Assembly (NCBI RefSeq): GCF_020400725.1 | Contig: NZ_JAINVG010000010.1 | Location: forward strand, 93,513-157,512 | Source of the DNA: Streptomyces sp. NK15101 | GTDB taxonomy: Bacteria; Actinomycetota; Actinomycetes; Streptomycetales; Streptomycetaceae | Length of the DNA stretch: 64,000 nt | Direction: 5' to 3' | In this document: in pieces, positions 8,707-18,202 of the stretch | Numbering within the stretch: the stretch's first letter is position 1 | How the letters are laid out: every line of letters begins with the position of its first letter | Position numbers and translations under genes: made by a program | Notes under the pieces: generated by a model | Databases searched by the model: none | Told to the model about the DNA's origin: nothing | The model's input: only the letters and a program-made list of their open reading frames with translations

Positions 8707-9657
8707 CTACTCGGCGGTATGCCGTGCGGCCTGCTTCTTCCGGCGCCACAGCACCAGCGGGAGCGCGCCGGCGAGACCGGCGGCTCCGAGGGGGGCGGCG
8801 GCCATGGCCTTGTTGAGCGCGGGCTGGTCGAAGACGTCGGGCACGGGGAGCGTGGCCCAGCGGGTGACCGGCCAGGCGATCACGACGGCGCGGCCCACGA
8901 CCTCGTCGTTCGAGACGGTGCCGCCGCCGGGGAGCTGCTGGTGGAAGCGGGAGTCCAGGGAGTTCTGCCGGTTGTCGCCCATGACCCAGATCCGGTCCTT
9001 GGGGACCTTGATCGGGCCGAAGGAGTCCTGGCAGGGCACCGCGCCGGGGGCGAGGTACGCGCTCTCGTCCAGCGCCACGCCGTTGAGGACGACCTTGCCG
9101 CCCTCCTTGCAGGAGACGGTGTCGCCGCCGACCGCGATGACGCGCTTGATGAGGTCCTTCTCCTCGGCGGAGGGCATGAGGCCGATGAAGCTGAGGAACT
9201 TCTGCACGACGTTCGGCTGGGGCGTCTCCTGGTTCTCCAGCCAGCCGCCCGGGTCGTGGAAGACGACGACCTCGCCGCGCTCGGGCTCGGAGCCGAACCA
9301 GGGGGTCAGTTTGTCGACGAGTACCCGGTCGCCCTTCTGGAGGGTGTTCATCATCGATTCCGAGGGGATCGAGAACGCCTGCACCAGGAAGGTCTTGATC
9401 AGCAGGGCGAGCACCAGGGCGATGCCCACGAGGAGGGGCAGCTCCTTCCAGAAGGAACGCTGCTTCTTGGGGGGCCTGCCGGGCTCGGGGAACGCTTCGT
9501 CGTCGCCCTCGCCCGGCGTGCCGCCGCCCGGCGGCTGCGCCTGCTCGTCACCCGTCACGTCGTCACCCGCCGTGTCATCGCCGAAGGCCCCGCCGGCCCT
9601 CTTCTCGGGCTCATCGTGTCCGGATCGTGCGCCGACGGCCAAATCCCCCACATCCAC
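8707..9657 (-). CDS. sipY: Type I signal peptidase SipY
   Basis: Signal peptidase I of 316 residues. A 65-residue acidic/Gly-Pro-rich cytoplasmic N-terminus precedes a membrane segment at about 73-90. Catalytic Ser101 lies in IPSESMMNTL and Lys171 in IKRVIAVGGDT; GDNRQNSLDSR is box E. A C-terminal hydrophobic segment (about 280-305) followed by a basic tail gives two membrane passes. The N-terminal coding region overlaps the end of sipX by 47 bp, so translation is probably coupled. In S. lividans SipY is the major secretory enzyme; that role is inferred here by homology only. Confidence 0.93.
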   Translation of the reverse strand: MDVGDLAVGARSGHDEPEKRAGGAFGDDTAGDDVTGDEQAQPPGGGTPGEGDDEAFPEPGRPPKKQRSFWKELPLLVGIALVLALLIKTFLVQAFSIPSESMMNTLQKGDRVLVDKLTPWFGSEPERGEVVVFHDPGGWLENQETPQPNVVQKFLSFIGLMPSAEEKDLIKRVIAVGGDTVSCKEGGKVVLNGVALDESAYLAPGAVPCQDSFGPIKVPKDRIWVMGDNRQNSLDSRFHQQLPGGGTVSNDEVVGRAVVIAWPVTRWATLPVPDVFDQPALNKAMAAAPLGAAGLAGALPLVLWRRKKQAARHTAE

Positions 9658-10588
9658 TCCTCAGTCCGTGCGAACGCCCGCCCCTGGTCAGGGACAGGCC
9701 CACCACTCCCATAACGAGCAGAAGTTCCGCAGGGGTCGGGAGCCCGGGCAATCCGTTCAGAATGCGCGGGGACACACTATGCGACAGACCCGACGCGGTC
9801 CCGGCACCGGCTCCGCCGTCCGGCACGGCGGAGAAGGTCTCCCGCTGTTCCAGTGTGCGCCAGTGTCCGAAGGGCCAGGCGATCACCACGGCGCGTCCGA
9901 CGACCTGCTCCTCGGAGACGGTGCCGTGGTCCTTCTCGTCGAGGTGGAAGCGGGAGTCGGCCGAGTCGGAGCGGTGGTCGCCCATGACGAAGACGCGGCC
10001 CTGCGGGACCTTCACCTCGAAGGGGATCTTCGACGGCGGATTCCCGGGATGCAGGTACGGCTCGTCGAGCGGCACGCCGTTGACGCTGACCCGCCCGTCC
10101 TCGCCGCAGCAGCGGACGGTGTCGCCGCCGACGGCGACGACCCGCTTGATGAGGTCCCGGTCGTCGGCCGAGGGCAGCAGGCCGATGAAGGTCAGGGCCT
10201 GCTTGGCCTGCTTGACGCCGATCGGGTCGTCGGCGGCCGGCGCGGTCTCCTGCTGCAGCCAGTTGCCGGGGTCCTTGAAGACGACGACGTCGCCGCGCTC
10301 CGGACGGGCGCCGAACCAGGGCGTGAGCTTGTCGACGAGGACCCGGTCGTCGATGCGGATCGTCTGCTCCATGGAGCCGGAGGGGATGACGAAGGCCTGG
10401 ACCAGGAAGGTCTTGAGGACGAGCGCGATGAGCACGGCCACCGTGATCAGGACCGGGATCTCCCGGATCGCGGAGCGCCGCCGGCGCCGCTTGACCCTGC
10501 GGGCGAGCCTGCGGCGCTCGGCCCGTCCGGGCAGGGCCGCGCCCTGTCCGGCGGCGGACCCGCCGGGTGGACGGCCCCGGCTACCCAT
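9611..10588 (-). CDS. sipX: Type I signal peptidase SipX
   Basis: Signal peptidase I of 325 residues. A very basic N-terminus (Arg/Lys-rich, residues 20-40) precedes the membrane anchor at about 44-62. Catalytic Ser72 is in IPSGSMEQT and Lys148 in IKRVVAVGGDT; box E reads GDHRSDSADSR. A C-terminal hydrophobic stretch near 285-302 is followed by an Arg/Gly-rich end. The start overlaps the sipW stop by 8 bp and the 3' end overlaps sipY by 47 bp. Confidence 0.92.
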   Translation of the reverse strand: MGSRGRPPGGSAAGQGAALPGRAERRRLARRVKRRRRRSAIREIPVLITVAVLIALVLKTFLVQAFVIPSGSMEQTIRIDDRVLVDKLTPWFGARPERGDVVVFKDPGNWLQQETAPAADDPIGVKQAKQALTFIGLLPSADDRDLIKRVVAVGGDTVRCCGEDGRVSVNGVPLDEPYLHPGNPPSKIPFEVKVPQGRVFVMGDHRSDSADSRFHLDEKDHGTVSEEQVVGRAVVIAWPFGHWRTLEQRETFSAVPDGGAGAGTASGLSHSVSPRILNGLPGLPTPAELLLVMGVVGLSLTRGGRSHGLRSGCGGFGRRRTIRTR

Positions 10589-11399
10589 GGGCTCCCGCTC
10601 CGTGCCCGCCGGCCGGCGGGGGCGGTACGGCGGCGAAGGCGTCGGTGCCGGGGACGGTGGACCAGCGGCCGAAGGGCCAGGCGATCCAGTCGGCGCGGCC
10701 GACGACCTTGTCGACGGGGACCATGCCGCCGCCGGCGCTGCCGAGGTGGTCGCGGGAGTCGCTGGACTGGCTGCGGTGGTCGCCCATCACCCAGAGCCTG
10801 TCCTGCGGGACGACGATGTCGAAGGGCACGCTGGAGGGACGGTCGCCGAGCATCACGTACCGCTCCTCGACGGGGACGCCGTTGACGGTGATCCGGCCGT
10901 CCCTGTCGCAGCAGACGACCCGGTCGCCGCCGGTGCCGACGACCCGCTTAACGAAGTCGGTCTCGTCGGGCTCCGCGAGGCCGAGGGCGGCCGCTCCGTC
11001 GTGCAGGAGCCCGGTGACCGGATTGCCCCGGCGCCGCTCCTCCACGAAGGAGCCGGTGCCGTCGAAGACCACGACGTCACCCCGGGCGGGCTCGCTGCCG
11101 AAACGGTACGCCAGCTTGTTCACGAGGATCCGGTCGCCGACCTGGAGCGTGGGCTCCATGGAGCCGCTGGGGATCAGGAACGGCTGGATGACGAAGTGGC
11201 TCAGGAGCAGCAGGAAGGTCACGCAGGCGCCGCCCACGAGGGCGGGGCGCCGCCAGGAGGGAGCGGGGCGCCGCTCTTCGGCCGCCGCGGGCTCCGCGGG
11301 CCCTTCGCCGCCGGAGCCGTCGGGAACGCGCGCGGAGCGCGACCCCTCCTCCTTGCCGGAAGAGGGATCGCGCTCCGTGTGCTGTGCTTCGGTGTCCAT
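10581..11399 (-). CDS. sipW: Type I signal peptidase SipW
   Basis: Signal peptidase I of 272 residues, first of the four tandem sip genes. The anchor is at about 52-72, catalytic Ser80 in IPSGSMEPTL and Lys151 in VKRVVGTGGDR; box E is GDHRSQSSDSR. Unlike its three paralogues it ends in a Pro/Gly/His-rich tail with no second hydrophobic segment, which fits the single-pass SipW of S. lividans. It lies 69 bp downstream of rplS and is probably in the ribosomal-protein transcription unit. Confidence 0.92.
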   Translation of the reverse strand: MDTEAQHTERDPSSGKEEGSRSARVPDGSGGEGPAEPAAAEERRPAPSWRRPALVGGACVTFLLLLSHFVIQPFLIPSGSMEPTLQVGDRILVNKLAYRFGSEPARGDVVVFDGTGSFVEERRRGNPVTGLLHDGAAALGLAEPDETDFVKRVVGTGGDRVVCCDRDGRITVNGVPVEERYVMLGDRPSSVPFDIVVPQDRLWVMGDHRSQSSDSRDHLGSAGGGMVPVDKVVGRADWIAWPFGRWSTVPGTDAFAAVPPPPAGGHGAGAHG

Positions 11400-11468
11400 C
11401 GCTGGCAGAGCCTATCCGGCCTGTCTGTGCGAGGAGTCGGAAGCGTGGGGCGTGCCGGGAGCCGGGGC

Positions 11469-11819
11469 TCAGCGGTCGCGCTTCTCCTTGATCTTGGCAG
11501 CCTTGCCGCGCAGCTCACGCAGGTAGTAGAGCTTGGCGCGACGGACGTCACCGCGGGTCACGAGCTCGATCTTCTCGAAGATCGGGCTGTTCACCGGGAA
11601 GGTGCGCTCGACGCCGACGGAGAACGAGACCTTGCGGACCGTGAAGGTCTCGCTGACGCCCGAGCCCTGGCGGCGGATGACGACGCCCTTGAACTGCTGG
11701 ATGCGGGAGCGGTTGCCCTCGATGACGCGCACGTGGACGTTCACGGTGTCGCCGGGACGGAAGGCGGGGAGGTCGGAGCGGAGCGAACCCGCGTTGACCT
11801 GGTCGAGCAGGGAGGCCAT
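11469..11819 (-). CDS. rplS: 50S ribosomal protein L19
   Basis: Large-subunit protein at the subunit interface, 116 residues, full length. Conserved segments: [15 protein letters not shown] at about 23-37, [12 protein letters not shown], and the C-terminal [20 protein letters not shown]. The ATG at MASLLDQ was chosen for family similarity and for the AGGAAAGAGACC sequence just upstream. It is the last ribosomal gene of the rpsP-khpA-rimM-trmD-rplS group; a 127-bp gap with a minor hairpin separates it from trmD. Confidence 0.98.
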   Translation of the reverse strand: MASLLDQVNAGSLRSDLPAFRPGDTVNVHVRVIEGNRSRIQQFKGVVIRRQGSGVSETFTVRKVSFSVGVERTFPVNSPIFEKIELVTRGDVRRAKLYYLRELRGKAAKIKEKRDR

Positions 11820-11946
11820 GGAGGTCTCTTTCCTCGCTGATGCCACAGGTCATCAGCGGTACGTTCGAATGATTCGGGGCGTCGTACGTCTCCGGCGGCG
11901 TCGTTCCCCCTGTGGCAGGGGCGCGCGCCGGACGGACGACAGCGGC

Positions 11947-12768
11947 CTATTCTTCCACGCCCTCGACCTTGCGCCAAAATCGGCCGCCGGGCTCGGGCGC
12001 CCACCCCATCATCGAGAGGACCTCGCGGTCCTTCTTGTCGAAGGCGGCGGGGTCGCAGCGTTCGATGAGGTCGGGCCGGTTGGCGGCGGTCCGGCGGAAG
12101 GCCTCGTCGCGCCGCCAGCGGGCGATCTTCCCGTGGTGCCCGCTGAGGAGGACGTCGGGGATGCCCCGGCCGCGCCACTCGGGGGGCTTGGTGTAGACGG
12201 GGCCCTCCAGGAGGTTGGCCATGGCGCCCGGAGCGAAGGAGTCGTCCCGGTGGGACTCGGCGTTGCCGAGGACGCCGGGCAGCAGGCGCGCGACGGCCTC
12301 GGTGATGACGAGGACGGCCGCCTCGCCGCCGGCGAGGACGTAATCGCCGATGGAGACCTCGTAGACCGGCATCCGGGTGGCGTACTCGTCCATGACCCGG
12401 CGGTCGATGCCCTCGTAGCGGGCCGGCGTGAAGATCAGCCAGGGCCGCTCGGAGAGCTCGACGGCGAGTTCCTGGGTGAAGGGGCGGCCGCTGGGGGTCG
12501 GGACGACGAGGACCGGGCCGTGCGCGCCGGCCTCGTAGCCGTCGGCGAGCGTCTGGTCGAGCGCGTCGCCCCAGGGCTCGGTCTTCATGACCATGCCGGG
12601 CCCGCCGCCGTAGGGGGTGTCGTCGACCGTGTTGTGCCGGTCGTAGGTCCAGTCGCGCAGGTGGTGCACGTGGACGTCGAGCTGTCCGCGCGCGCGTGCC
12701 TTGCCGACGAGGGAGACGTTCAGCGGTTCGAGGTACTCGGGGAAGATCGTGACGACGTCGAGCCTCAT
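11947..12768 (-). CDS. trmD: tRNA (guanine-N1)-methyltransferase
   Basis: SPOUT-class methyltransferase that makes m1G37 in tRNAs and so prevents frameshifting. It has 273 residues. The N-terminal substrate loop [11 protein letters not shown] is at about 52-62, and the knotted SAM site [16 protein letters not shown] is at about 139-154. The C-terminal domain ends with a [20 protein letters not shown] segment. The start ATG overlaps the rimM stop (ATGA). It is in the canonical order between rimM and rplS. Confidence 0.98.
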   Translation of the reverse strand: MRLDVVTIFPEYLEPLNVSLVGKARARGQLDVHVHHLRDWTYDRHNTVDDTPYGGGPGMVMKTEPWGDALDQTLADGYEAGAHGPVLVVPTPSGRPFTQELAVELSERPWLIFTPARYEGIDRRVMDEYATRMPVYEVSIGDYVLAGGEAAVLVITEAVARLLPGVLGNAESHRDDSFAPGAMANLLEGPVYTKPPEWRGRGIPDVLLSGHHGKIARWRRDEAFRRTAANRPDLIERCDPAAFDKKDREVLSMMGWAPEPGGRFWRKVEGVEE

Positions 12769-13331
12769 GCCTGCTCCTCGGCGGCCTCGTCGCCGTCGTC
12801 CCGGGAGGAGACGATCTCGGCGCGGTCGTCGATCAGGCCGGGCGGCGGGTCGATCACGGCCCGCTGCTCCTCAAGGTCGATCTCGGTGACGATCTCCCCG
12901 ACGAAGGGGATCATCAGCTCGGTGCCGTCGGGGCGCTCGACGATGAAGAGGTCCTGGGACGGCAGGTGGGAGATCTCGGTGATCCGGCCGACCTCGGTGC
13001 CGTCGGCGAGGACGACGTCGAGGTCGATCAGCTGGTGGTCGTAGTACTCGTCCTCCTCCTCGGGCATCTCGGTGGGGTCGACCTCGGCGATGAGGAGGAC
13101 GTTGCGCAGGGCCTCGGCGGCGTTGCGGTCACGGACGCCCTCGAAGCGCAGCAACAGCCGGCCGCTGTGGACGCGGCCGGTCTCGATGGTCAGCGGCCCG
13201 GCGGAGGCCGGGTCGGTGAGCAGTACGGCACCGGGACCGAGCCTGAGCTCGGGCTCGTCCGTACGCACCTCGACGGTGACCTCGCCCTTGATGCCGTGGG
13301 CGCGGCCGACCCGCGCGACTACCAACTGCAC
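12765..13331 (-). CDS. rimM: Ribosome maturation factor RimM
   Basis: RimM binds S19 and the 16S head during 30S assembly. With the chosen GTG start the protein has 188 residues beginning (M)[17 protein letters not shown], exactly the family start; a GTG seven codons upstream lies inside the Shine-Dalgarno region and is rejected. The N-terminal beta-barrel carries GxHGIKGEV, and the C-terminal PRC-barrel contains [15 protein letters not shown] and PFVGEIV. An acidic tail closes the protein. It is translationally coupled to trmD. Confidence 0.96.
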   Translation of the reverse strand: MQLVVARVGRAHGIKGEVTVEVRTDEPELRLGPGAVLLTDPASAGPLTIETGRVHSGRLLLRFEGVRDRNAAEALRNVLLIAEVDPTEMPEEEDEYYDHQLIDLDVVLADGTEVGRITEISHLPSQDLFIVERPDGTELMIPFVGEIVTEIDLEEQRAVIDPPPGLIDDRAEIVSSRDDGDEAAEEQA

Positions 13332-13371
13332 TGCTCCACACTCTCCTGTCACACAGCTCGTACGTACGACA

Positions 13372-13409
13372 ACGGGCCGGGGTGGGCTCTTCAGCCCTCC
13401 CCGGCCCGT
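13372..13409 (-). terminator. Long hairpin inside the rpsP operon, between the KH gene and rimM
   Basis: An 11-bp stem (13372-13382 with 13399-13409) continues, after one mismatch, into a further 5-bp stem with a CTTC loop. It sits in the only sizeable gap (111 bp) between the KH-domain gene and rimM on the minus strand. As rimM-trmD-rplS have no clear promoter of their own, it may act as a partial terminator that lowers expression of the modification genes. That role is inferred. Confidence 0.6.
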
Positions 13410-13442
13410 GCCGGCACAACTAAGGTGATGCTACCGACCTGC

Positions 13443-13682
13443 TCAGCGGACCTGGTCCACGTCGACGAGGTCGACGCGGATCCCTCGGCCGCCGATGGCA
13501 CCCACGACGGTGCGCAGCGCACGCGCGGTGCGGCCGTTGCGGCCGATCACCTTGCCGAGGTCGTCGGGGTGGACCCGGACCTCCAGCACGCGGCCCCGGC
13601 GCAGGTTGCGCGAGGCGACCTGCACCTCGTCGGGGTTGTCGACGATGCCCTTCACGAGGTGCTCGAGAGCCTCCTCGAGCAT
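13443..13682 (-). CDS. KH-domain RNA-binding protein (KhpA-type)
   Basis: A 79-residue single KH-domain protein. The KH signature is visible as GKVIGRNGRTARALRTVVGA at about residues 43-62. Homologues (KhpA/YlqC) pair with KhpB/Jag and bind RNA, influencing cell division in Gram-positives. It lies 2 bp downstream of rpsP and upstream of rimM, the usual place in actinobacteria. The ATG is the only start close to the rpsP stop. Confidence 0.95.
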   Translation of the reverse strand: MLEEALEHLVKGIVDNPDEVQVASRNLRRGRVLEVRVHPDDLGKVIGRNGRTARALRTVVGAIGGRGIRVDLVDVDQVR

Positions 13683-13684
13683 GA

Positions 13685-14128
13685 TCAGGCCTCGGTCGAC
13701 TCGGTGGACGCGGCCTCGGCCTCGTCCGCCTTCTTGTCGGCCTTCTTGGCCTTCGGGGTGATGGCCTCACCCTTGTCGTCGCCGCCCTCGAGGGTCTTCG
13801 CGAACTCGTCGAACGAGGCGCGCTTCGCCTCCTTCGTGGCGGGGACGAGCAGAGCCTTCTCGGGGGCCGGCAGACCCTTGTGCTTCTGCCAGTCGCCGGT
13901 GAGCTTCAGGATGGCGAGGACCGGCTCGGTCGGCTGGGCGCCGACGGACAGCCAGTACTGCGCACGCTCGGAGTCGACCTCGATACGCGACGGGTTGTAC
14001 GTCGGGTGGTAGAGGCCGATCTCCTCGATCGCGCGACCGTCACGACGGGTGCGCGAGTCGGCGACGACGATGCGGTAGTGCGGCTGGCGGATCTTGCCGA
14101 GGCGCTTGAGCTTGATCTTGACTGCCAC
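13685..14128 (-). CDS. rpsP: 30S ribosomal protein S16
   Basis: Small-subunit protein S16 of 147 residues. The core begins with [20 protein letters not shown] and includes [14 protein letters not shown]. The last 40 residues are a Lys/Ala/Glu-rich extension, found in actinobacterial S16. Translation starts at GTG (first codons VAVKIK read as MAVKIK). It heads the operon rpsP-khpA-rimM-trmD-rplS, which is followed by the sip genes. The 155-bp upstream gap is the likely promoter region, but I see no clear -35/-10 pair. Confidence 0.98.
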   Translation of the reverse strand: MAVKIKLKRLGKIRQPHYRIVVADSRTRRDGRAIEEIGLYHPTYNPSRIEVDSERAQYWLSVGAQPTEPVLAILKLTGDWQKHKGLPAPEKALLVPATKEAKRASFDEFAKTLEGGDDKGEAITPKAKKADKKADEAEAASTESTEA

Positions 14129-14282
14129 TGGAGTGGTGTCTCCTGGTCTTGACGTGGTTGGGCACTTGAGATGCCACGTGGGGTTGCGGTACTCGGATGC
14201 CCGATGGACGCGTCAGCCGGAGGAGAGAGGGGTCCTGTGCGACTGTCGAGTACAGCTAGCCATTGTGCCACACGCCGCCGAC

Positions 14283-14876
14283 TCAGCTGGCGGCACCCAC
14301 TGTCTCGGGGATACGGAAGGGCTTGCCGCAGCCGCCGCAGACGATCGGGGCCTGGGCGAGCACCGACGGCACCACGCGCACGTTCCGCCCGCAGTCGCAG
14401 ACGGCCTTGACGCGCACGCCGCCGCCCGAGGAGCCGTGCCGGGCGGCCGGTCCGCGGAAGGAGCGCTTGGTGTCGGCGGCCGTGGCGACCGTGTGCGCCT
14501 TGAGGGCGCGCTGGAGCCGCTCGATGGTGGGCCGGTAGCGGCGCCTGGCCTCGGGGTTGAGCGTGACCAGGGAGAAGCCGCTGCTGGCGTGCGGCTCCTC
14601 GGGATGGTCGAGGCCCATCTCCTCGGCGATCGCGAGGAATCTGCGGTTGTGGTAGCGGCCGGCGCGGGAGGTGTCGCGGACGCCTCGGGCGGCGGCGATG
14701 CCGTGGACTGCCTCGTGGAGCAGTCGTTCGAAGGAGAGTTCGGCGCCACAGGCGGACGAGGACTCTCCGATCAGGGACTCGGGCGCGGCAAGATCCGGCA
14801 GCTCGGGGTGGTGCCGCTGAATGTCGGCCCACGCCTGTGCCAGCTCTGCGGCGAGAACAGGTGGTGTCGTGCTCAC
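14283..14876 (-). CDS. SprT-like putative zinc metallopeptidase
   Basis: A 197-residue protein. The HEAVH motif (HExxH) at about residue 55, followed by YHNRRFLAIAEEMGL, resembles SprT-type metallopeptidases. The C-terminus has a zinc-ribbon-like pair, CDCGRN and CGGCGKPF. I chose the GTG giving (M)STTPPVLAAELAQAW because conservation appears to start there; no good Shine-Dalgarno is visible and an upstream GTG would add 43 residues. No substrate is known, and the neighbours (rpsP operon, a divergent methyltransferase) give no clue. Confidence 0.8.
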   Translation of the reverse strand: MSTTPPVLAAELAQAWADIQRHHPELPDLAAPESLIGESSSACGAELSFERLLHEAVHGIAAARGVRDTSRAGRYHNRRFLAIAEEMGLDHPEEPHASSGFSLVTLNPEARRRYRPTIERLQRALKAHTVATAADTKRSFRGPAARHGSSGGGVRVKAVCDCGRNVRVVPSVLAQAPIVCGGCGKPFRIPETVGAAS

Positions 14877-15252
14877 GTCGCGTACAACGAGCCGAAGTGC
14901 CCCCGGGTTCCATTCCGGGGCATCCCAAATATTTTGCACGTACCCGTCAGTTTCCGTTGATGTGTCCCGACGCGGGCCAGGGGCCCCGATCTGCGGAGGA
15001 GTCACGCAGTGAGCGTCAAGCCGGTGCGTAGTGGCGCATACGCCCCGGCGCGTGGCCGTGATGCACGCGCCCCCCGAAGGGGGTCGGATCGGCCCGGGGG
15101 AACTGTGGCGAGGACACTACCGGGTCCGTGCGCAAGGCGGCGCACCGCCCTCCCGGGCGAATCGTCCGGCGCGACCACTGGACGCGGCCGGGGATGCGCA
15201 GTTCCCTGACTACGGGGGGCTGTCGTCCGAGCACGGATTGGGGCGCTTTTCC

Positions 15253-15978
15253 ATGACACCTACGCTCGTCCCGCACCACCCCGCGCGCGACTGGGCCGAG
15301 ATTCAGGAGCGGATGCTGGTCCCGCTCTACGAGGCGGTGTACGACCGCCTGGACGTGGGCGCGGGTTCCCGGCTGTTGGGCCTGGGCTGCGGCTCCGGCC
15401 TGGCCCTCCTGATGGCCGCGGCACGGGGAGCACGGGTCGCCGGCGCGGACCGGGACCACGCGCGCGTGGAGCTGGCGAGGGAGCGGCTGCCGGAGGGCGT
15501 CGCGGTCACCGAGGAACCCCCGGAAGACCTGCCGTACGACGTGATCACGGCCTTCCACGCGACGGACGGGATCCTCCCCGAGCTCCGGGCGCTCACCCGT
15601 ACGGCCCAATCGGGCACGGCCGTCGTCCTCGCCGACTGGGGGCCGCCGGAGCGGTGCGCCACGGCGCCGGTGCTGCGGATCGCGGCCCGGCTCGCGGACC
15701 GCGGGCCCGCGCCGGGAGCCGACCTGGACGCGCTGATCACCGGGGCGGGGCTGCGACCGGTCGGCTCCGGCCGGGTGGCCTGCCCCTTCGGGTACGCGGA
15801 CGTGGCCAGCGCCGTGCGCGGGCTGCTGTCGACGGGCGTCTTCGACGAGGCGATCCGGGCGACGGAACCCTCGCAGGTGGAGAAGGAGATCGAGGAGGCA
15901 CTGGCCCCGTACGTCCGCCCGGACGGGACGGTGTGGATGCCGAACGTCTTCCGGTACGTGGTCGGCAGGGTGCCGTAG
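15253..15978 (+). CDS. SAM-dependent methyltransferase-like protein
   Basis: A 241-residue class I methyltransferase-like protein. The SAM-binding glycine motif reads LLGLGCGSGLAL at about 36-47, and AGADRDHARVELA is consistent with the acidic residue that binds ribose. The expected D/E at the start of motif I is replaced by Leu-Gly. DVITAFHATDGILPEL corresponds to motif II. The ATG at MTPTLVPH was chosen over an upstream GTG or ATG because conservation begins there; there is no strong ribosome-binding site. Substrate unknown. It converges on ftsH across a GGATCC repeat array. Confidence 0.75.
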   Translation: MTPTLVPHHPARDWAEIQERMLVPLYEAVYDRLDVGAGSRLLGLGCGSGLALLMAAARGARVAGADRDHARVELARERLPEGVAVTEEPPEDLPYDVITAFHATDGILPELRALTRTAQSGTAVVLADWGPPERCATAPVLRIAARLADRGPAPGADLDALITGAGLRPVGSGRVACPFGYADVASAVRGLLSTGVFDEAIRATEPSQVEKEIEEALAPYVRPDGTVWMPNVFRYVVGRVP

Positions 15979-15991
15979 TCCGTCAAGTCGT

Positions 15992-16177
15992 GGATCCGGG
16001 ACACCGGATCCGGGATGTCGGATCCAGAATCCAGGCATTGGATCCGGGATGTCGGATCCAGCATCCAGGCATCGGATCCGGGATGTCGGATCCAGAATCC
16101 AGGACATCGGATCCAAGAGGTTGGCTTCAGGAGGTTGGAGCCAGGATTCGGGACATCGGATCCAAGAGGTTGGATCC
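15992..16177. repeat. GGATCC-rich tandem repeat array between convergent genes
   Basis: Ten GGATCC hexamers occur in 186 bp, starting at 15992, 16006, 16020, 16040, 16054, 16074, 16088, 16109, 16158 and 16172. The spacing alternates 14 and 20 bp, giving about three copies of a 34-bp unit (a 14-bp half GGATCCGGGATGTC and a 20-bp half GGATCCAGAATCCAGGCATT) followed by diverged copies containing GGATCCAAGAGGTT. Being self-complementary, the units can form many alternative hairpins. It fills the gap between the methyltransferase gene and ftsH, so it may serve as their terminator. Confidence 0.85.
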
Positions 16178-16189
16178 AAGCCCGCCCCC

Positions 16190-18118
16190 TCAGACCGGCT
16201 CCTCCCCCGCCCCCCGGCGCGTGATGCCCGCCGCGCGGTAGGCCGCGTCCTCCTCCAGGGTCTCGTTGGCCAGGAGCGCCTCGGCCAGGGCGTCCAGCTT
16301 GTCGCGGTGCTCGCCGAGCTGCCGTACCGCGCTCTGGTAGCACTCGTCGACGATGCGGCGCATCTCCTCGGCGACGGTGTCGAGGGTGGCGGGGGCGGCG
16401 GAGAGCCCGTACGCCTGCTGGGCGTCGCTCGGGATGGCGGTCAGGCGGCCGACGCGCTCGCTCATGCCCCAGCGGCCCGCCATGCCCCGGGCGATGTTGG
16501 TGACCTGTTCGAGGTCGCTCTCGGCGCCGGTGGTGATGACGCCGAAGACGACCTGCTCGGCCGCCATCCCGCCGAGGGCGCCGATGATCCGGCCGCGCAG
16601 GTACTCCTCGGTGTAGGCGTACTTGTCGGCGTCGGGGGTCGACAGGGTGACGCCGAGGGCCCGGCCGCGCGGCACGATGGTGATCTTGCGGACCGGGTCG
16701 GCGCCGGGCTGGAGCATGCCGAGGAGGGCGTGCCCGCTCTCGTGGTACGCGGTCCGGCGCCGCTCCTCCAGGGGCATCACGAGCGGCCGTTCGGCGCCGA
16801 GCTGGACCTTCTCCAGGGCGTCGGACAGATCGGTCTGGGTGACGGCCCTCTGGTCACGCTTGACCGCGAGGAGGGCGGCCTCGTTGGCGAGGTTGGCGAG
16901 CTCGGCGCCGGTCATGCCGGGGGTGGTCCGGGCGACGTGCTCCAGGTCGACGTCCTTGGCGAGCGGGATCTCCCGTGTGTGGATCTTCAGGATGGCCTCG
17001 CGGCCGCCCCGGTCGGGCGGGTTGACGTGGACGATCCGGTCGAAGCGGCCCGGCCGGGTGAGGGCCGGGTCGAGGACGTCGGCGCGGTTGGTGGCGGCGA
17101 GGACGATGACCCCCTCGGAGCCGGTGAAGCCGTCCATCTCGGTGAGGATCTGGTTGAGGGTCTGCTCGCGCTCGTCGTGGCCGCCCATTCCGGAGCCGCC
17201 GCCCCGGGCCCGGCCGATGGTGTCGATCTCGTCGATGAAGATGATCGCGGGGGCGACCTTGCGGGCCTCGGCGAACAGCTCGCGGACGCGGGAGGCGCCG
17301 ACGCCCACGATCATCTCGATGAACTCGGAGGCGGAGGCCGAGAAGAACGGCACCCCGGCCTCGCCCGCGACGGCCCGGGCCAGCAGGGTCTTGCCGGTGC
17401 CGGGAGGGCCCGCGAGGAGCACGCCGCGGGGCATCTTGGCGCCCATCTCGCGGTAGGCCTGCGGGTTCTTCAGGAAGTCGACGACGTCGTTGAGCTCGCC
17501 CTCGACCTCGTCGATGCCGGCGACGTCCTCGAAGGTGGTGCGCTTGCCGCCCTCCAGCTCGACGGGTTTCGGCGGCTGCTTGCGGCCGAGCATCCCGCCC
17601 GCGCCGCCCATGCCCGTGCTCATCCGGCGGGCGATGAACACCCACAGCACGACGAGCAGCAGCATCGGCGCCAGCGAGATCAGGAGGTTGGCGAGGAAGC
17701 TGCGCTCCTGGACGACGGGCCGGGCGGTGACGGTGACGTTCTGCTTGGTCAACTGGGCCCAGAGGTCGTCGTCGGCGAAGGCCGGCCGCTGGGTCTGGAA
17801 CTTGGTGTAGTCGCCCTCGCCGTCGGGGACGGGCTGCTTGTTCTTCAGCTGTCCCTGGATCGCGTCGCCCTTGGAGTAGATCTTGGTGACGTTCCCGGCG
17901 GCGACCTGCTTGTCGAACTCGGTGTACGAGATCGTCGGTCCGTCGCCCTCGTTGAAGAACGACAGCACGATGTTGGCGATCAGGTACACGACGAGGGCGG
18001 TGAGGATGAGGCCGCCCCAGCCGCCCGGCATCCTCTTCTTCGGCGAGGGGGGCGGCGGAGCCCCTTCCGAGCGCCAGGGCTGATCGGTCCGGTCGCGCGG
18101 GGGTACGGGGTTGGCCAC
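16190..18118 (-). CDS. ftsH: ATP-dependent zinc metalloprotease FtsH
   Basis: Membrane-anchored AAA+ protease that degrades misassembled membrane proteins and some regulators. It has 642 residues: membrane segments at about 33-55 and 141-163, an extracytoplasmic domain between them, Walker A GPPGTGKT at 237-244, Walker B IIFIDEID, the SRH segment, and the zinc site HESGH at 459-463. The GTG start gives (M)ANPVPPRDR and has GAGGAG about 8 nt upstream; the open frame extends further without similarity. Streptomyces usually carry a second ftsH elsewhere. It is downstream of ffh but separated by a hairpin. Confidence 0.96.
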   Translation of the reverse strand: MANPVPPRDRTDQPWRSEGAPPPPSPKKRMPGGWGGLILTALVVYLIANIVLSFFNEGDGPTISYTEFDKQVAAGNVTKIYSKGDAIQGQLKNKQPVPDGEGDYTKFQTQRPAFADDDLWAQLTKQNVTVTARPVVQERSFLANLLISLAPMLLLVVLWVFIARRMSTGMGGAGGMLGRKQPPKPVELEGGKRTTFEDVAGIDEVEGELNDVVDFLKNPQAYREMGAKMPRGVLLAGPPGTGKTLLARAVAGEAGVPFFSASASEFIEMIVGVGASRVRELFAEARKVAPAIIFIDEIDTIGRARGGGSGMGGHDEREQTLNQILTEMDGFTGSEGVIVLAATNRADVLDPALTRPGRFDRIVHVNPPDRGGREAILKIHTREIPLAKDVDLEHVARTTPGMTGAELANLANEAALLAVKRDQRAVTQTDLSDALEKVQLGAERPLVMPLEERRRTAYHESGHALLGMLQPGADPVRKITIVPRGRALGVTLSTPDADKYAYTEEYLRGRIIGALGGMAAEQVVFGVITTGAESDLEQVTNIARGMAGRWGMSERVGRLTAIPSDAQQAYGLSAAPATLDTVAEEMRRIVDECYQSAVRQLGEHRDKLDALAEALLANETLEEDAAYRAAGITRRGAGEEPV

Positions 18119-18202
18119 GTGGCTCTCCTCGGGGCGGCAGTGGCCCCAGTATCGAAGAGCGGGATCGCTCGGGCATCGCGGGCGGTCCGGAGGGATGAAG
18201 AA

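Noticed and set aside
15992..16177. GGATCC array as a CRISPR array or phage attachment site
   Set aside because: Repeats are directly adjacent with no unique spacers of constant size, and no integrase or cas gene is present.
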